Assembly (NCBI GenBank): GCA_003838145.1
Contig: QYZZ01000086.1
Span: 1-64,000 of the forward strand
Origin: Tindallia sp. MSAO_Bac2
Lineage (GTDB): Bacteria > Bacillota > Clostridia > Peptostreptococcales > Tindalliaceae
DNA: 64,000 nt
Direction: 5' to 3'
The position numbers were made by a program, and so were the translations under genes. Numbering within the stretch: position 1 is the stretch's first letter; each line of letters opens with the position of its first letter. The notes under the pieces were generated by a model. That model worked only from the letters and a program-made list of their open reading frames with translations, made no database searches and was not told where the DNA came from. Positions 1-7,946 of the stretch are shown here, in pieces.

Positions 1-485
1 ACCACTACCAGGAAAGCGAAAAAATTTACGGAGTTGACGGACGGGAAGAAATGATCAAAAACCTGGAAGAAATGTGGGAACTGAGTCGTGTGATGTTTAG
101 CCTCTTTGTCGCTATTGGCATCGTCTTTGGATTTTCCATTATCTACATCGCCAGTTTTATTACCCTTTCGGAAAGAAGTCGGGAGCTGGCATCCATGAGA
201 GTCATTGGCATGACTTCTAAGGAAGTCTTTTCGGTAATTGGATTTGAGCAGTGGTTTCTGGCTTTCTTTGGAATCATACTTGGAATTCCCACGGCAACGG
301 CTCTCATGAACGCCTTTGCAGCGGAATACAGTACGGATATGTATACGATGCCTTCGGGCATTTCTCTGGAAATATATGGAATTGGCTTAATGGCAACCAT
401 TGTTTCCATAAGTGTGGCACAGCGGTTTGCTCTGAAAAAGGTCAGGTCTTTAAGCCTGGTAGAAGTGCTGAGAGAACGGGAATAG
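1..485 (+). CDS. FtsX/MacB-type ABC transporter permease, C-terminal part (5' truncated by window edge)
   Basis: The reading frame is open from the first bases, so the gene begins upstream. About 160 residues are visible with three hydrophobic membrane segments. After the first segment comes the cytoplasmic motif ERSRELASMRVIGMT, typical of the FtsX domain of MacB/LolC-type permeases, and the protein ends in the usual basic LVEVLRERE tail. Such permeases couple a cytoplasmic ATPase to export of peptides, lipids or drugs through mechanotransmission. The stop lies 16 bases before the start of a membrane-fusion-type adaptor gene, so the two are one operon and probably one export machine. The ATPase gene would be expected just upstream of the window. 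Substrate cannot be inferred. Confidence 0.85.
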   Translation, partial: HYQESEKIYGVDGREEMIKNLEEMWELSRVMFSLFVAIGIVFGFSIIYIASFITLSERSRELASMRVIGMTSKEVFSVIGFEQWFLAFFGIILGIPTATALMNAFAAEYSTDMYTMPSGISLEIYGIGLMATIVSISVAQRFALKKVRSLSLVEVLRERE

Positions 486-501
486 AGGAGGAATGATGAT
501 C

Positions 502-1749
502 ATGAAAAAAAAGTATAAAGTGATTTTGGGTGTATTGGCAGCAGTTTTGGTTGTGGGACTTGTTGCAAGCCAACTAATGCAGGGAACAAGAGTGGATGTC
601 CGGGAACTGTCCCGCCAGGAAATATACAGGAGCTTTACAGAAGAAGGAAGCATGGAAGCGGTTAAGGAATATAATGTACAGCCTCTTTATGCCGGAAAAC
701 TGGAAGTCGTTCATGTGAACGAAGGAGATCGGGTGCAGGAAGGAGATTTGCTGGCATCCATGGATATGGAAGAGCTTAAGCATCAGATGAATCAGCTGGA
801 GGCAAAACTATACGGACTGGACGGCGAATCTCAGCAATTACGGGAACCCCCAACAGAGGGAGAAATCAAAAGCATGGAGATGGCCATTCAGATGGCTCAG
901 GAGAAAAAGGAACGTGCAAAGACTGACTACGAAAGAAAAGAATCTTTATATATCAATAATGTGATTAGTCAGGCGGAAATGGAGGCAGCGGAAAGCGCCT
1001 TCCAAAACGCAGCTCTCAGCCTGGAAAAACAGCAGCACTCAATGGAAGCTTTACTGCAGTCCCACCAGCCCACTACCGGAAGCCTTCAAATCCTGAAGGC
1101 GCAGCGATTGTCGCTGCAGTCACAAATTGATTTGTTAAAGTATCAGATGGAAAACCATCAACTGAAAGCACCTTTCTCGGGTGTGGTTACTTCAATTGGG
1201 GCAAAAGAGCTGGACTTAGTGGACCCAGGATCAGCAATTATGAATCTTTTTCAAACAGAGACGATGCAGGTAAAAACTCAGGTGCTTACAAGGGATGTCC
1301 ATGACCTGGAACTGGGGATGCCGGTGGAATTAACCATGGAGCAGCGAGATCAGGACGTGACTTTTAACGGGACAATCGTTGAGATTGCGGCTCAGGCTGA
1401 AAAAGGAATCTCGCCCCTGGGCTTGGAGGAAGATCGGGTTTCCGTGGCTATCGAACCGGAAATACCTGAAGGTGTGGTCGTTGGTCCCGGGTTTGGAGTT
1501 GATGTTACTTTTGTAACAGCATCTCGTGATAACCAGCTGGTGGTTCCTCAGTCCTCTCTTTTCACTGTAGATGGCGAAGATGCCGTCTTTGTTGCCGACA
1601 ACGGAAGAGCAACCGTAAGAAAGGTAGCAACCGGTTTTGAAACCAGAAGAGAAGTTGCCATCGAAGAAGGACTGGATGAAGGCGATCTCATCATCATCGA
1701 CCCACAGACCGACGGACTGACAGACGGAAGCAGGATTTCTGTTCAATGA
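502..1749 (+). CDS. HlyD/MacA-family periplasmic-adaptor-like protein
   Basis: A 415-residue protein with one N-terminal membrane anchor (about residues 5-25). It has the first half of a biotinyl-lipoyl-like domain (around 60-95, ending EGDRVQEGDLLASMD), a long Glu/Gln-rich coiled-coil hairpin (about 100-210), then the second lipoyl half (KAPFSGVVTSIG) and beta-barrel regions. This is the architecture of efflux adaptors such as MacA; in Gram-positives they link an FtsX-type permease to the cell surface. ATG codons lie at 493, 496 and 502; AGGAGG at 486-491 gives workable spacing only for 502 (MKKKYK). It follows the permease by 16 bases. Function as adaptor is secure at family level; the exported substrate is unknown. 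Confidence 0.85.
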   Translation: MKKKYKVILGVLAAVLVVGLVASQLMQGTRVDVRELSRQEIYRSFTEEGSMEAVKEYNVQPLYAGKLEVVHVNEGDRVQEGDLLASMDMEELKHQMNQLEAKLYGLDGESQQLREPPTEGEIKSMEMAIQMAQEKKERAKTDYERKESLYINNVISQAEMEAAESAFQNAALSLEKQQHSMEALLQSHQPTTGSLQILKAQRLSLQSQIDLLKYQMENHQLKAPFSGVVTSIGAKELDLVDPGSAIMNLFQTETMQVKTQVLTRDVHDLELGMPVELTMEQRDQDVTFNGTIVEIAAQAEKGISPLGLEEDRVSVAIEPEIPEGVVVGPGFGVDVTFVTASRDNQLVVPQSSLFTVDGEDAVFVADNGRATVRKVATGFETRREVAIEEGLDEGDLIIIDPQTDGLTDGSRISVQ

Positions 1750-1833
1750 TCGGAAACTATTTGCAACGAAAAACGTATAAATGATTGAAGCTTCATCTAT
1801 TCTATACACAAAGCGAAAGGAGTAGTCACTTGC

Positions 1834-2460
1834 ATGAAAGATTTCTTAACAGAATGGACTAAAACAAGACATTTATGCACGCTTCTGATTCTTAGCAGCT
1901 TTATTTTTGTGAGTGCCACTGGATGTCAGCCAAGTAATGAGATTGGTTCTATGGCTGTTCAACCAGCGGTAATAGCCGATGCAGAAAAAGAGCTTCTGTA
2001 TCGGGCTGGTGCTGAGCGCTACTTCATTTTTGATATTGATTTGTTGGAAATAGGAGTGGAAAAGGCAAATCTATCCGTGGATTACTATGAAAATGGCCGC
2101 TTTGTGCGGCATGAAACCAGCGGTACTGGATATAACTTGGAAGAATTGGAACAGGAAAGACTAAGCCTGATTCAGATGAAAATCCCGGGAACTCAGAATG
2201 AAATCTGGCATCTTGGCTTCGGAGGTTCAAGAAGCAGCGCCAATGTCACCATGCCAGAAGACATTGTTGGGTGGACCTGGGGGCATCATGCCGGGATATC
2301 AGAGATTTTAGTAGAGGAAGAAATGGTGCTGGCTGTTTTGGCGGGGAACCGTAGTGGTCAGGTAAGCAGCACGCACATTGTCTTTGGCGAGGATTCTGTC
2401 AACATGGAAGCACTGGAAGAGTATGATGTGGCTTACGTGTTAAAATTAACGTTTTTGTAG
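1834..2460 (+). CDS. Predicted lipoprotein of unknown function
   Basis: A 208-residue protein with a charged N-terminus, a hydrophobic stretch and a lipobox-like SATGC near residue 31, so it is probably lipid-anchored outside the membrane. The mature part is acidic and looks like a compact beta-rich domain; I recognise no family. AAAGGAG lies 11 bases before the ATG. It is 84 bases downstream of the adaptor gene and may be the last gene of that export operon. No terminator hairpin follows its stop, whereas a strong one stands at 4811-4865 on the far side of the minus-strand RloA/RloB pair. That suggests the pair was inserted between this gene and its terminator. Confidence 0.6.
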   Translation: MKDFLTEWTKTRHLCTLLILSSFIFVSATGCQPSNEIGSMAVQPAVIADAEKELLYRAGAERYFIFDIDLLEIGVEKANLSVDYYENGRFVRHETSGTGYNLEELEQERLSLIQMKIPGTQNEIWHLGFGGSRSSANVTMPEDIVGWTWGHHAGISEILVEEEMVLAVLAGNRSGQVSSTHIVFGEDSVNMEALEEYDVAYVLKLTFL

Positions 2461-2581
2461 ATGTAAGGAATAATATACCCCACCCTTTAATTGTAAGAGT
2501 AGAGGTAATTGTTTCAATAAAGTTTATGCTTCAATATATGAGAGGTGAAGAGGAATAGATTATCGGTTGTTGACTTACTAT

Positions 2582-3283
2582 TCATCGCTTATTACTTCGG
2601 TGGTCTTTCTTCATTTCAGTGATAATTCGACCGATGTTTGAACCTAAGGCTGCTTCGATTTCAAGAATATGCTGTGCAATAGTTTTCTCGTTTTCAATGG
2701 CTACGGGGATTTGATCCATAAACTTAAGGAAATTAAGTTTTGATTTATTGTACCCGTTCATTTCATTGGAGAGAAGCTTCTCGCAATGCCTTCTATTTTT
2801 GTTGAACTTTGTATTTTTGAACATTTCTATTTTGTTCAACTGAGAAAAGTTATCCAAATGGCATAAGAGCCATACCTCGAAACAAGGATTAGTAATTCCG
2901 ATTTCAAACGAAACATTGGTTCGATTATTTTTGCAACGGTCAAGAAACTCGGTGAATTGCTTAAAACTATTGCGATCTCGATCTATAATGAGATAGACTT
3001 TATCCCTGTTATCAATTGGAATATTGCCATTTTCAACTTCTATCATTACTTTCTCCAGTACTTTAAGAGGGTGGCTTTCTGTGTCGTCTGGCGTTCTGTC
3101 AATGGGTAAAATTTCAATTAATTCGCAAATACCAATTTCTCTCGAATAATTCTTTAATCCCTCGAAGTATGCAAATTCAGTATTATTCCCTTCAAAAGCA
3201 AAAAAATATTTTATTTTTGGTTCAATTGGTTCATCGAAAACATAAGATCTTTCGCCGTAATGAGTAGGAATGATTAGGGGCAA
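2582..3283 (-). CDS. rloB: RloB-family TOPRIM-like protein (AbiL-type defence partner)
   Basis: A 233-residue protein matching the RloB family. The N-terminal half has FFAFEGNNTEFAYFEGL, an acidic E-x(3)-E type motif, and then VYLIIDRDR, a D-x-D motif. Together they make a TOPRIM-like acidic metal site. Later comes the ITNPCFEVWLL motif characteristic of RloB. RloB proteins are found next to RloA ATPases in restriction-modification cassettes and in AbiL-type abortive infection systems, where they are presumed to be the nuclease-like effector. The start codon overlaps the end of rloA by 10 bases, so translation is coupled. Base composition is visibly AT-richer than flanking genes, consistent with horizontal transfer. 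Biochemical activity is inferred from family only. Confidence 0.8.
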   Translation of the reverse strand: MPLIIPTHYGERSYVFDEPIEPKIKYFFAFEGNNTEFAYFEGLKNYSREIGICELIEILPIDRTPDDTESHPLKVLEKVMIEVENGNIPIDNRDKVYLIIDRDRNSFKQFTEFLDRCKNNRTNVSFEIGITNPCFEVWLLCHLDNFSQLNKIEMFKNTKFNKNRRHCEKLLSNEMNGYNKSKLNFLKFMDQIPVAIENEKTIAQHILEIEAALGSNIGRIITEMKKDHRSNKR

Positions 3284-4728
3284 AGTCGATCACCGTCCTT
3301 CTCGTCGCAAAGAAAGGAGATCTCTCTAAAAACAGGTATTGCTCCATAACGGCCCTCTAAATATGCTTTTTCAATCTTTTTATCATAACGTTCTTTGAAT
3401 GCATCCAAAGAAAGCAACTCTGATTCTGAATGAGCAGTACGCTCTACAAACCAGATAGAGTCTCGTCGTAGCAGGGATTGATCCATTAAGCTACTTTCGT
3501 GTGTTGTTACAATGAGTTGCTTCTTCTTATTTTTAGCAAACATATCAAAAGCTTCGATGAATTTTTTTGTAAGTTTTGGATGAAGACTTCGGTCTAATTC
3601 ATCAATAACATATATTCTTTGGTCATCCTTATTTATAATGATATCGAGTAACTCGATCAGTCGTTTGGTGCCATCGGATTCTTCGTTAAAGTTGAACCTG
3701 GCACTCTTGCTTCCTCGATGAAGGAAGACCAGCTTTTTTATGCTCATTTTCTGATCAATGTCAAAACCCTCACTCTTTGAAAATGCTGAAGGCAAGTCAA
3801 AAGATATTTCGAAAATATCTTTTGGAGTATTTAAACTGATACTCATTGTTTCGGGTCTGTCGGAACGACTATCCTCAGACTCTTTTACTTTTTGTAATAC
3901 TTCCTGTACAGATTTTTGTAGGTCTTTGTGAAAATCTTCAAATATTTTTGGTGGCATAATGCTTTCAATTTCAGCCAAATTTGAGTCAATAAGCTGATAA
4001 TCATTAATTCCGGTGTCGAAGAACTCTAACAGGTTTTTGATGCTTACTGCATAATGGTCCCGAAAGAAAAGACTAAATAAATTTCGTATAGTTGTATCTG
4101 GATAAATAATGGTAAGCTTGCGGAACCATTCGGTTACGTCGCTAAGTGCTGGTAATGCTTCTTTTACCTTGTCGTCTTTTTCTGAAATAACTTGGAGAAA
4201 TAAACTTTTGTTATCGTATAAAATATCATCTGTATAAACATCATACTTTTCTTTTATTTTTTTGTTTTTAATGATGCTCTTCAAGTGGAAAGTCTTATCT
4301 TGATTGTTTCGCTCAAAAATCATGCAAGGTTTTTTGTTAATGACCTCGCACAGCCATTCTTTAGTGATCTCGCCTGTAGAAATAATCATATCAAATCCAT
4401 ATAGATACATTTTTTGACCGCAAATCAGCTCGTATTGAAACATAGATTCTAAACCTTTGTTTTCAGGTAAGATGCGAAAGTATTCATTGTTAAAATCGTA
4501 ATCTTCTGGAATTCCATGCAGTATTATGTCTTTTGAAAAATGCAGTGCTTTGACTAAATTTGACTTTCCTGAAGCATTTGCTCCATAAATAACGCTTTTA
4601 TTCAAAAGACTAAAATCTTCATATTCAATCAGCTGATTTTCATGACGTTTTTCGCGTCCGCTCAACATAGTGAATTCTGTAACCTTGTTGAAAGACCTAA
4701 AGTTACTGACATAAAATCGACTCAACAT
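3274..4728 (-). CDS. rloA: RloA-family AAA15 ATPase (AbiL-type defence)
   Basis: A 484-residue ATPase of the SMC/RecF-like AAA15 group. Near the N-terminus are the FRSF motif and a Walker A site GANASGKS (about residues 49-56). Toward the C-terminus come an ABC-like signature region (EESDGTKRL), a Walker B IYVIDELDRSLHP and the switch region IVTTHES. Partnered with RloB it forms an AbiL-like ATPase plus TOPRIM pair, which typically senses phage infection and arrests growth. I chose the ATG at 4728 (MLSRFYVSNF) because AAGGAGTG lies just before it; longer in-frame starts have no ribosome site. The pair is AT-rich and stands between unrelated plus-strand genes, so it is probably a transferred defence islet. 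Confidence 0.82.
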   Translation of the reverse strand: MLSRFYVSNFRSFNKVTEFTMLSGREKRHENQLIEYEDFSLLNKSVIYGANASGKSNLVKALHFSKDIILHGIPEDYDFNNEYFRILPENKGLESMFQYELICGQKMYLYGFDMIISTGEITKEWLCEVINKKPCMIFERNNQDKTFHLKSIIKNKKIKEKYDVYTDDILYDNKSLFLQVISEKDDKVKEALPALSDVTEWFRKLTIIYPDTTIRNLFSLFFRDHYAVSIKNLLEFFDTGINDYQLIDSNLAEIESIMPPKIFEDFHKDLQKSVQEVLQKVKESEDSRSDRPETMSISLNTPKDIFEISFDLPSAFSKSEGFDIDQKMSIKKLVFLHRGSKSARFNFNEESDGTKRLIELLDIIINKDDQRIYVIDELDRSLHPKLTKKFIEAFDMFAKNKKKQLIVTTHESSLMDQSLLRRDSIWFVERTAHSESELLSLDAFKERYDKKIEKAYLEGRYGAIPVFREISFLCDEKDGDRLCP

Positions 4729-4810
4729 AATATCACTCCTTATCATAGCCATTATACGTGAAAAAATCTCTTGAATCAACTGTAGTGGCTAATGATTTTA
4801 ATTGAAGCAG

Positions 4811-4865
4811 AACAAGGACACCCTATGATTGGTCACATCACTGACGATCATAGGGTGTCCTTGTT
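4811..4865 (+). terminator. Strong hairpin with perfect 19-bp stem, T-rich 3' side
   Basis: Positions 4811-4829 pair perfectly with 4847-4865 around a 17-base loop, followed by a T-rich run (TTTAGTTTTTG). The orientation of the T-rich flank suits plus-strand termination, yet the nearest upstream gene is on the minus strand. It may be the original terminator of the lipoprotein gene at 1834-2460. Confidence 0.7.
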
Positions 4866-4941
4866 TGTTTAGTTTTTGTTTAGCGGCATATGATAATGTA
4901 ATACTTAGTGGAGAATGACAGGTGAAATGGAGGAGGTAATC

Positions 4942-5364
4942 GTGTCAAAAGAAAACAAAGGAAAATGGAAAAAAAGAATGATACTGATTGTTGGAATTCT
5001 TGCATTTACTATGTTTGTAGTTGGTGTGCTCTGGGGAGAGCGGATCATTGAATTAAGAGCTTATAGAAATAAAGTGGATGCTATACAATTATCAGGTATT
5101 CAGCTGGATGCTGTGGAAGACGGAATTTATTATGGAGAGAAAGATGCTTTGATGGTGAAAGCGGAAGTGATGGTGAAGGTGGAAGGACAAAAAATTCGTG
5201 ATATTACACTGGAACATAGTCATGGAAGAGGAGAGGCGGCAGAAGTTCTGCTGGAAACAGTGGTAGAAAAACAAGATACAGCAATTGATACAATTTCTGG
5301 AGCGACAGCAAGTAGTAAGGTTATTCTAAAATCCATCGAAAATGCTTTAATGGTGAAGGAGTAG
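4942..5364 (+). CDS. Membrane-anchored FMN-binding domain protein
   Basis: A 140-residue protein with a Lys-rich N-terminus, one membrane segment (about residues 12-32) and a C-terminal FMN_bind domain. The domain shows the covalent flavinylation motif in DTISGATASS, where the Thr of SGAT normally receives FMN by a phosphoester bond from an ApbE-type transferase. Such small extracytoplasmic flavoproteins act in RnfG/NqrC-like or extracellular electron transfer. No Rnf genes or apbE are in the window, so the partner is unknown. The GTG at 4942 is preferred because GGAGGAGG lies 5 bases before it; ATG codons at 4915 and 4927 lack a suitably spaced ribosome site. Confidence 0.8.
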   Translation: MSKENKGKWKKRMILIVGILAFTMFVVGVLWGERIIELRAYRNKVDAIQLSGIQLDAVEDGIYYGEKDALMVKAEVMVKVEGQKIRDITLEHSHGRGEAAEVLLETVVEKQDTAIDTISGATASSKVILKSIENALMVKE

Positions 5365-5383
5365 CTAAAAAAGAACGATGCGC

Positions 5384-6130
5384 CTACAGGCAGGAACCCA
5401 TCCTTTCCAGCTGCTGGATTACCAGTTTTGCATCATCTTCAGTTTCCTGAAGGGTTTGAATCCAGTGGTCTGTTGCTGTTATAATATCCTCTTCCGCTGA
5501 TGGTTTATTTATATAATCGATAGCCTCTACGCCCATTCCTGAGTCGATCTGCCTCATCATCCGGTGGATGGCCATATAGCTGTAATTAGCTGTGCGGAGT
5601 AACCGTATGAGCTTTAATCTCTTTATTTCCCGACTTCCATAATAACGATAATTGTTTTGGGAATCGCGGGGGATGTCTATTAAAGCGTTTCGCTCCCAAC
5701 CTCGCAGCACATCAATGCTTACTCCGATGAGGTCTGCTGCCTGTTGCCTTTTCAAACAAAGGATTTCTTCTTCCTGCCAGTTACCACGAATCCACTCTTT
5801 TGCTACTTCCAAAACTTCCCGGGCTTGTTGCTGCTCCTGATGCACATGTTGGAGATAGGCTCTGGCAAGGTGTTTTGCCTGATCCAAATCTCCCCTGGCA
5901 GCAGTTCGGACAATAGCGGTAGCTTTCTCTCTGATTTTACCGGCGGCAAATTCGCAACGCAGGGCATAGCGAGCCAGGCGCATCTGCTCCAGGTGCGCCT
6001 GGCTGTATCGTCGGTAGCCATTTTCATCTCGGGGAACTGGCATCATCAAACCCCATTCTTCATAGAGTCGAACTGTATTCGGATGAACATGAACAGCTTT
6101 AGCAATTTCGGACGTCCGGTAGTATTTCAT
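5384..6130 (-). CDS. MerR-family regulator with two HTH domains
   Basis: A 248-residue regulator. Residues 1-70 form a classic MerR winged helix (TSEIAKAVHVHPNTVRLYEEWGL ... GYRRYS split across the domain). A second MerR-like helix-turn-helix follows at about 125-190 (RQQAADLIGVSIDVLRGWERN, then NNYRYYGSREIKRL). Between them is a helical linker rich in Gln and Glu. There is no obvious ligand-binding C-terminal domain and no metal-binding Cys cluster. Tandem HTH MerR proteins may bind two half-sites or act as monomers. It is transcribed 8 bases after the M28 peptidase gene on the same strand, so it may control that gene or itself. Effector unknown. Confidence 0.82.
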   Translation of the reverse strand: MKYYRTSEIAKAVHVHPNTVRLYEEWGLMMPVPRDENGYRRYSQAHLEQMRLARYALRCEFAAGKIREKATAIVRTAARGDLDQAKHLARAYLQHVHQEQQQAREVLEVAKEWIRGNWQEEEILCLKRQQAADLIGVSIDVLRGWERNALIDIPRDSQNNYRYYGSREIKRLKLIRLLRTANYSYMAIHRMMRQIDSGMGVEAIDYINKPSAEEDIITATDHWIQTLQETEDDAKLVIQQLERMGSCL

Positions 6131-6138
6131 TGTAAACC

Positions 6139-7356
6139 CTACTTTCCTGTTTTGCTGACAAAGTCACGAACAGCATCTGCCAAAAAAACAGCTGTTTTGA
6201 TAATTATTTCCGGATCCACGTGGTGGAGAGTGTCTGATTGTGTGTGGGCCAGAGGAATTACTTCGGTCAATAGATTAGAAGAAGTGAGGGCCAGGCAGGA
6301 AATTCCCTGAAAAGAAAACATGGAGTGGTCTCCCTCCACCCAGGAGTCTCCATAGGTCATAATAGGATGATGTTTCATAAGGTCATTTAACCGCATCTCA
6401 GTTTCTGGATCAAGGTTATACGTCGACAAAGCTGTTTTTCCATTTTTATGCCCCAGCCCATCCAGATTAATCATCAGTTTCAGTCGATGCAGATGTGCTT
6501 CCAGGTATTTTATTGCGGCCATCTGTCCGGGCACCTGATAGTGCTCTTCTCCATTAAAAGGAATAAAAAGCAGTTCCAGACCTGGCACGCCATTTCTAAG
6601 GGACTTCATTAATTGCATAAGGGTGGTTACACCGGTGGCGTTATCCAGAGCGCCGGGAGTATCATACTTTGTATCCAGGTGGGCTCCAATCAAAACCAGT
6701 GGAGTATCTTCCCGGTGATTCTCTGACCGGATAAAGGCCATGGGCTGAATGCCCGAGGAGGGCTGTCGCCGGGAAACGATGTTAAGATCCACTCTTTGAT
6801 CAGTGCCGAGCTGAAACAAGGATTCTGCTTTTTCTTTTCTCAGGGAAGCTGAGGGAATATTAAAGGCACCATCATCTGTAAGAGGGAAAGGGTTCTCGCC
6901 AGTCAGAGGATGTTTGCCTGTAACGGAAAGAATGGCGGCGGGGCACAGCTCTTCAAGGGTGTCGTTAAGCCATCGGTGCTCCTCCGGATAGTAGAAGGGG
7001 AAATCCTTAGGCATCAGTGGTTCTATGGTCAGCTCCTCTTCAAGGCACAGGATGCGGCCTGTTACTTCAGCCTGGGATAATTGTTGAAGGTCATTTTTTG
7101 ATTTTGCTCTTAGGATGGTTGAATTCACGTTAATTCCCAATGAAAAAGGTGCCGGTATGATCTCTAATTCCAGACCATCACATTTCAATGTAGAATCACT
7201 CTTTTTCCACTCCATGCACGGAAAAGACAGTTCCTCCACTTCACAACCCAGATTTTTTGCATACTCTACAAACCATTCGGAAATGTTTTGGTTAGCAACT
7301 GATCCCACAGGTCTTTCAACTGCCAGCTGTTGAAGCTGCTTTATAACCTCTCTCAT
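6139..7356 (-). CDS. M28-family zinc peptidase/aminopeptidase
   Basis: A 405-residue cytoplasmic protein (no signal peptide). The C-terminal half carries M28 metallopeptidase motifs. GAHLDTKYDTPGALDNATG supplies the His-x-Asp and bridging Asp ligands, PFNGEEHYQVPG supplies the catalytic Glu pair, and the segment around MINLDGLG and EGDHSMF supplies further ligands. Family members are zinc aminopeptidases. The N-terminal third resembles the PA-like insert region of some clostridial M28 proteins. The start at 7356 (MREVIKQL) is chosen because AAAGGAGTG lies upstream; a longer form lacks a ribosome site. The MerR gene follows immediately downstream, suggesting an operon. Substrate peptides are unknown. 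Confidence 0.82.
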   Translation of the reverse strand: MREVIKQLQQLAVERPVGSVANQNISEWFVEYAKNLGCEVEELSFPCMEWKKSDSTLKCDGLELEIIPAPFSLGINVNSTILRAKSKNDLQQLSQAEVTGRILCLEEELTIEPLMPKDFPFYYPEEHRWLNDTLEELCPAAILSVTGKHPLTGENPFPLTDDGAFNIPSASLRKEKAESLFQLGTDQRVDLNIVSRRQPSSGIQPMAFIRSENHREDTPLVLIGAHLDTKYDTPGALDNATGVTTLMQLMKSLRNGVPGLELLFIPFNGEEHYQVPGQMAAIKYLEAHLHRLKLMINLDGLGHKNGKTALSTYNLDPETEMRLNDLMKHHPIMTYGDSWVEGDHSMFSFQGISCLALTSSNLLTEVIPLAHTQSDTLHHVDPEIIIKTAVFLADAVRDFVSKTGK

Positions 7357-7407
7357 ACAGTTCACTCCTTTACCCTTAATTACTATTATCAATTATAAAG
7401 TATCAAA

Positions 7408-7432
7408 GACAAAGACGTTTTGTGTCTTTGTC
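7408..7432. other. Short inverted repeat in the divergent intergenic region
   Basis: GACAAAGAC at 7408-7416 and GTCTTTGTC at 7424-7432 form a 9-bp stem with a 7-base loop, followed on the plus strand by ATTTTTAT. It lies in the promoter side of the M28 gene and could be an operator or a small terminator; neither can be decided. Confidence 0.35.
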
Positions 7433-7497
7433 ATTTTTATCTTAGCACATCTGAAAAGCCTGGTGCATTACTGGAGGGTTTTAGGAAGATAGAAAAA

Positions 7498-7517
7498 GTG
7501 CCGGAAAGTGCCGGAAA
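7498..7517. repeat. Tandem 10-bp direct repeat AGTGCCGGAA
   Basis: Two exact adjacent copies at 7498-7507 and 7508-7517 end four bases before the -35 box of the iron-sulfur ATPase operon. The placement fits an activator site, but nothing else supports this. Confidence 0.5.
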
Positions 7518-7521
7518 GTTA

Positions 7522-7573
7522 TTGACATATGTCAAATAAGCCGTATAATGAAAGTATAGATGACATATGTCAT
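7522..7573 (+). promoter_or_regulatory. Promoter with two palindromic operators (TGACATATGTCA)
   Basis: A -35 TTGACA (7522-7527) and a -10 TATAAT (7544-7549) are separated by 16 bases. The -35 is embedded in the perfect palindrome TTGACATATGTCAA (7522-7535). A second copy of the 12-bp core TGACATATGTCA lies at 7561-7572, just after the expected start site, 38 bp centre to centre. The arrangement is that of a repressor blocking the promoter at two sites. The DUF134 helix-turn-helix protein encoded second in the operon is a candidate autoregulator. Confidence 0.7.
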
Positions 7574-7625
7574 TTATATAATATTTTATTGGAAATGTGA
7601 GGTATTGTGTAAAGGAGGTTTTAAA

Positions 7626-7925
7626 ATGCCAGGAAGAGATGGAACAGGCCCAATGGGAAGAGGAGAAGCTACTGGTAGAGGAATGGGATATTGTGTGACG
7701 CCGGGAAGAGGCACAGGTCGCAGAAGACCCCGGGGTGGATTTGGGCAAGGCATCAGAGCGGGAGCCGGATTCGGATTTGGACGGGCTATGGGGTTTTGCC
7801 GCCGGATCCCTACAGAAGCAGAAGAAAAAGAATGGCTGAAACAGGAAAGAGAAATGCTGAAAGAAGAACTTGAATCTATCGAGCAGGCCCTTGGGGGTCA
7901 GTCTGACGAAACAGATGGAAAATAA
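7626..7925 (+). CDS. DUF5320-like small Gly/Arg-rich protein
   Basis: A 99-residue protein beginning MPGRDGTGPMGRG, the hallmark opening of small proteins (DUF5320 type) that accompany NifX/MinD iron-sulfur clusters in anaerobes. The first 65 residues are Gly, Arg and Phe rich with a single conserved-looking GMGYC; the C-terminus is an acidic helix likely to form a coiled coil. AAGGAGG lies 6 bases before the ATG at 7626; an in-frame upstream ATG has no ribosome site. Its role is unknown. It is the first gene of the operon read from the palindrome-bearing promoter. Confidence 0.75.
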   Translation: MPGRDGTGPMGRGEATGRGMGYCVTPGRGTGRRRPRGGFGQGIRAGAGFGFGRAMGFCRRIPTEAEEKEWLKQEREMLKEELESIEQALGGQSDETDGK

Positions 7926-7946
7926 TAGATAAGACGAGGTGAGGCT

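Noticed and set aside
5744-6310. Plus-strand open frame antisense to the MerR and M28 genes
   Set aside because: It spans two well supported minus-strand genes and has no ribosome site or domain.
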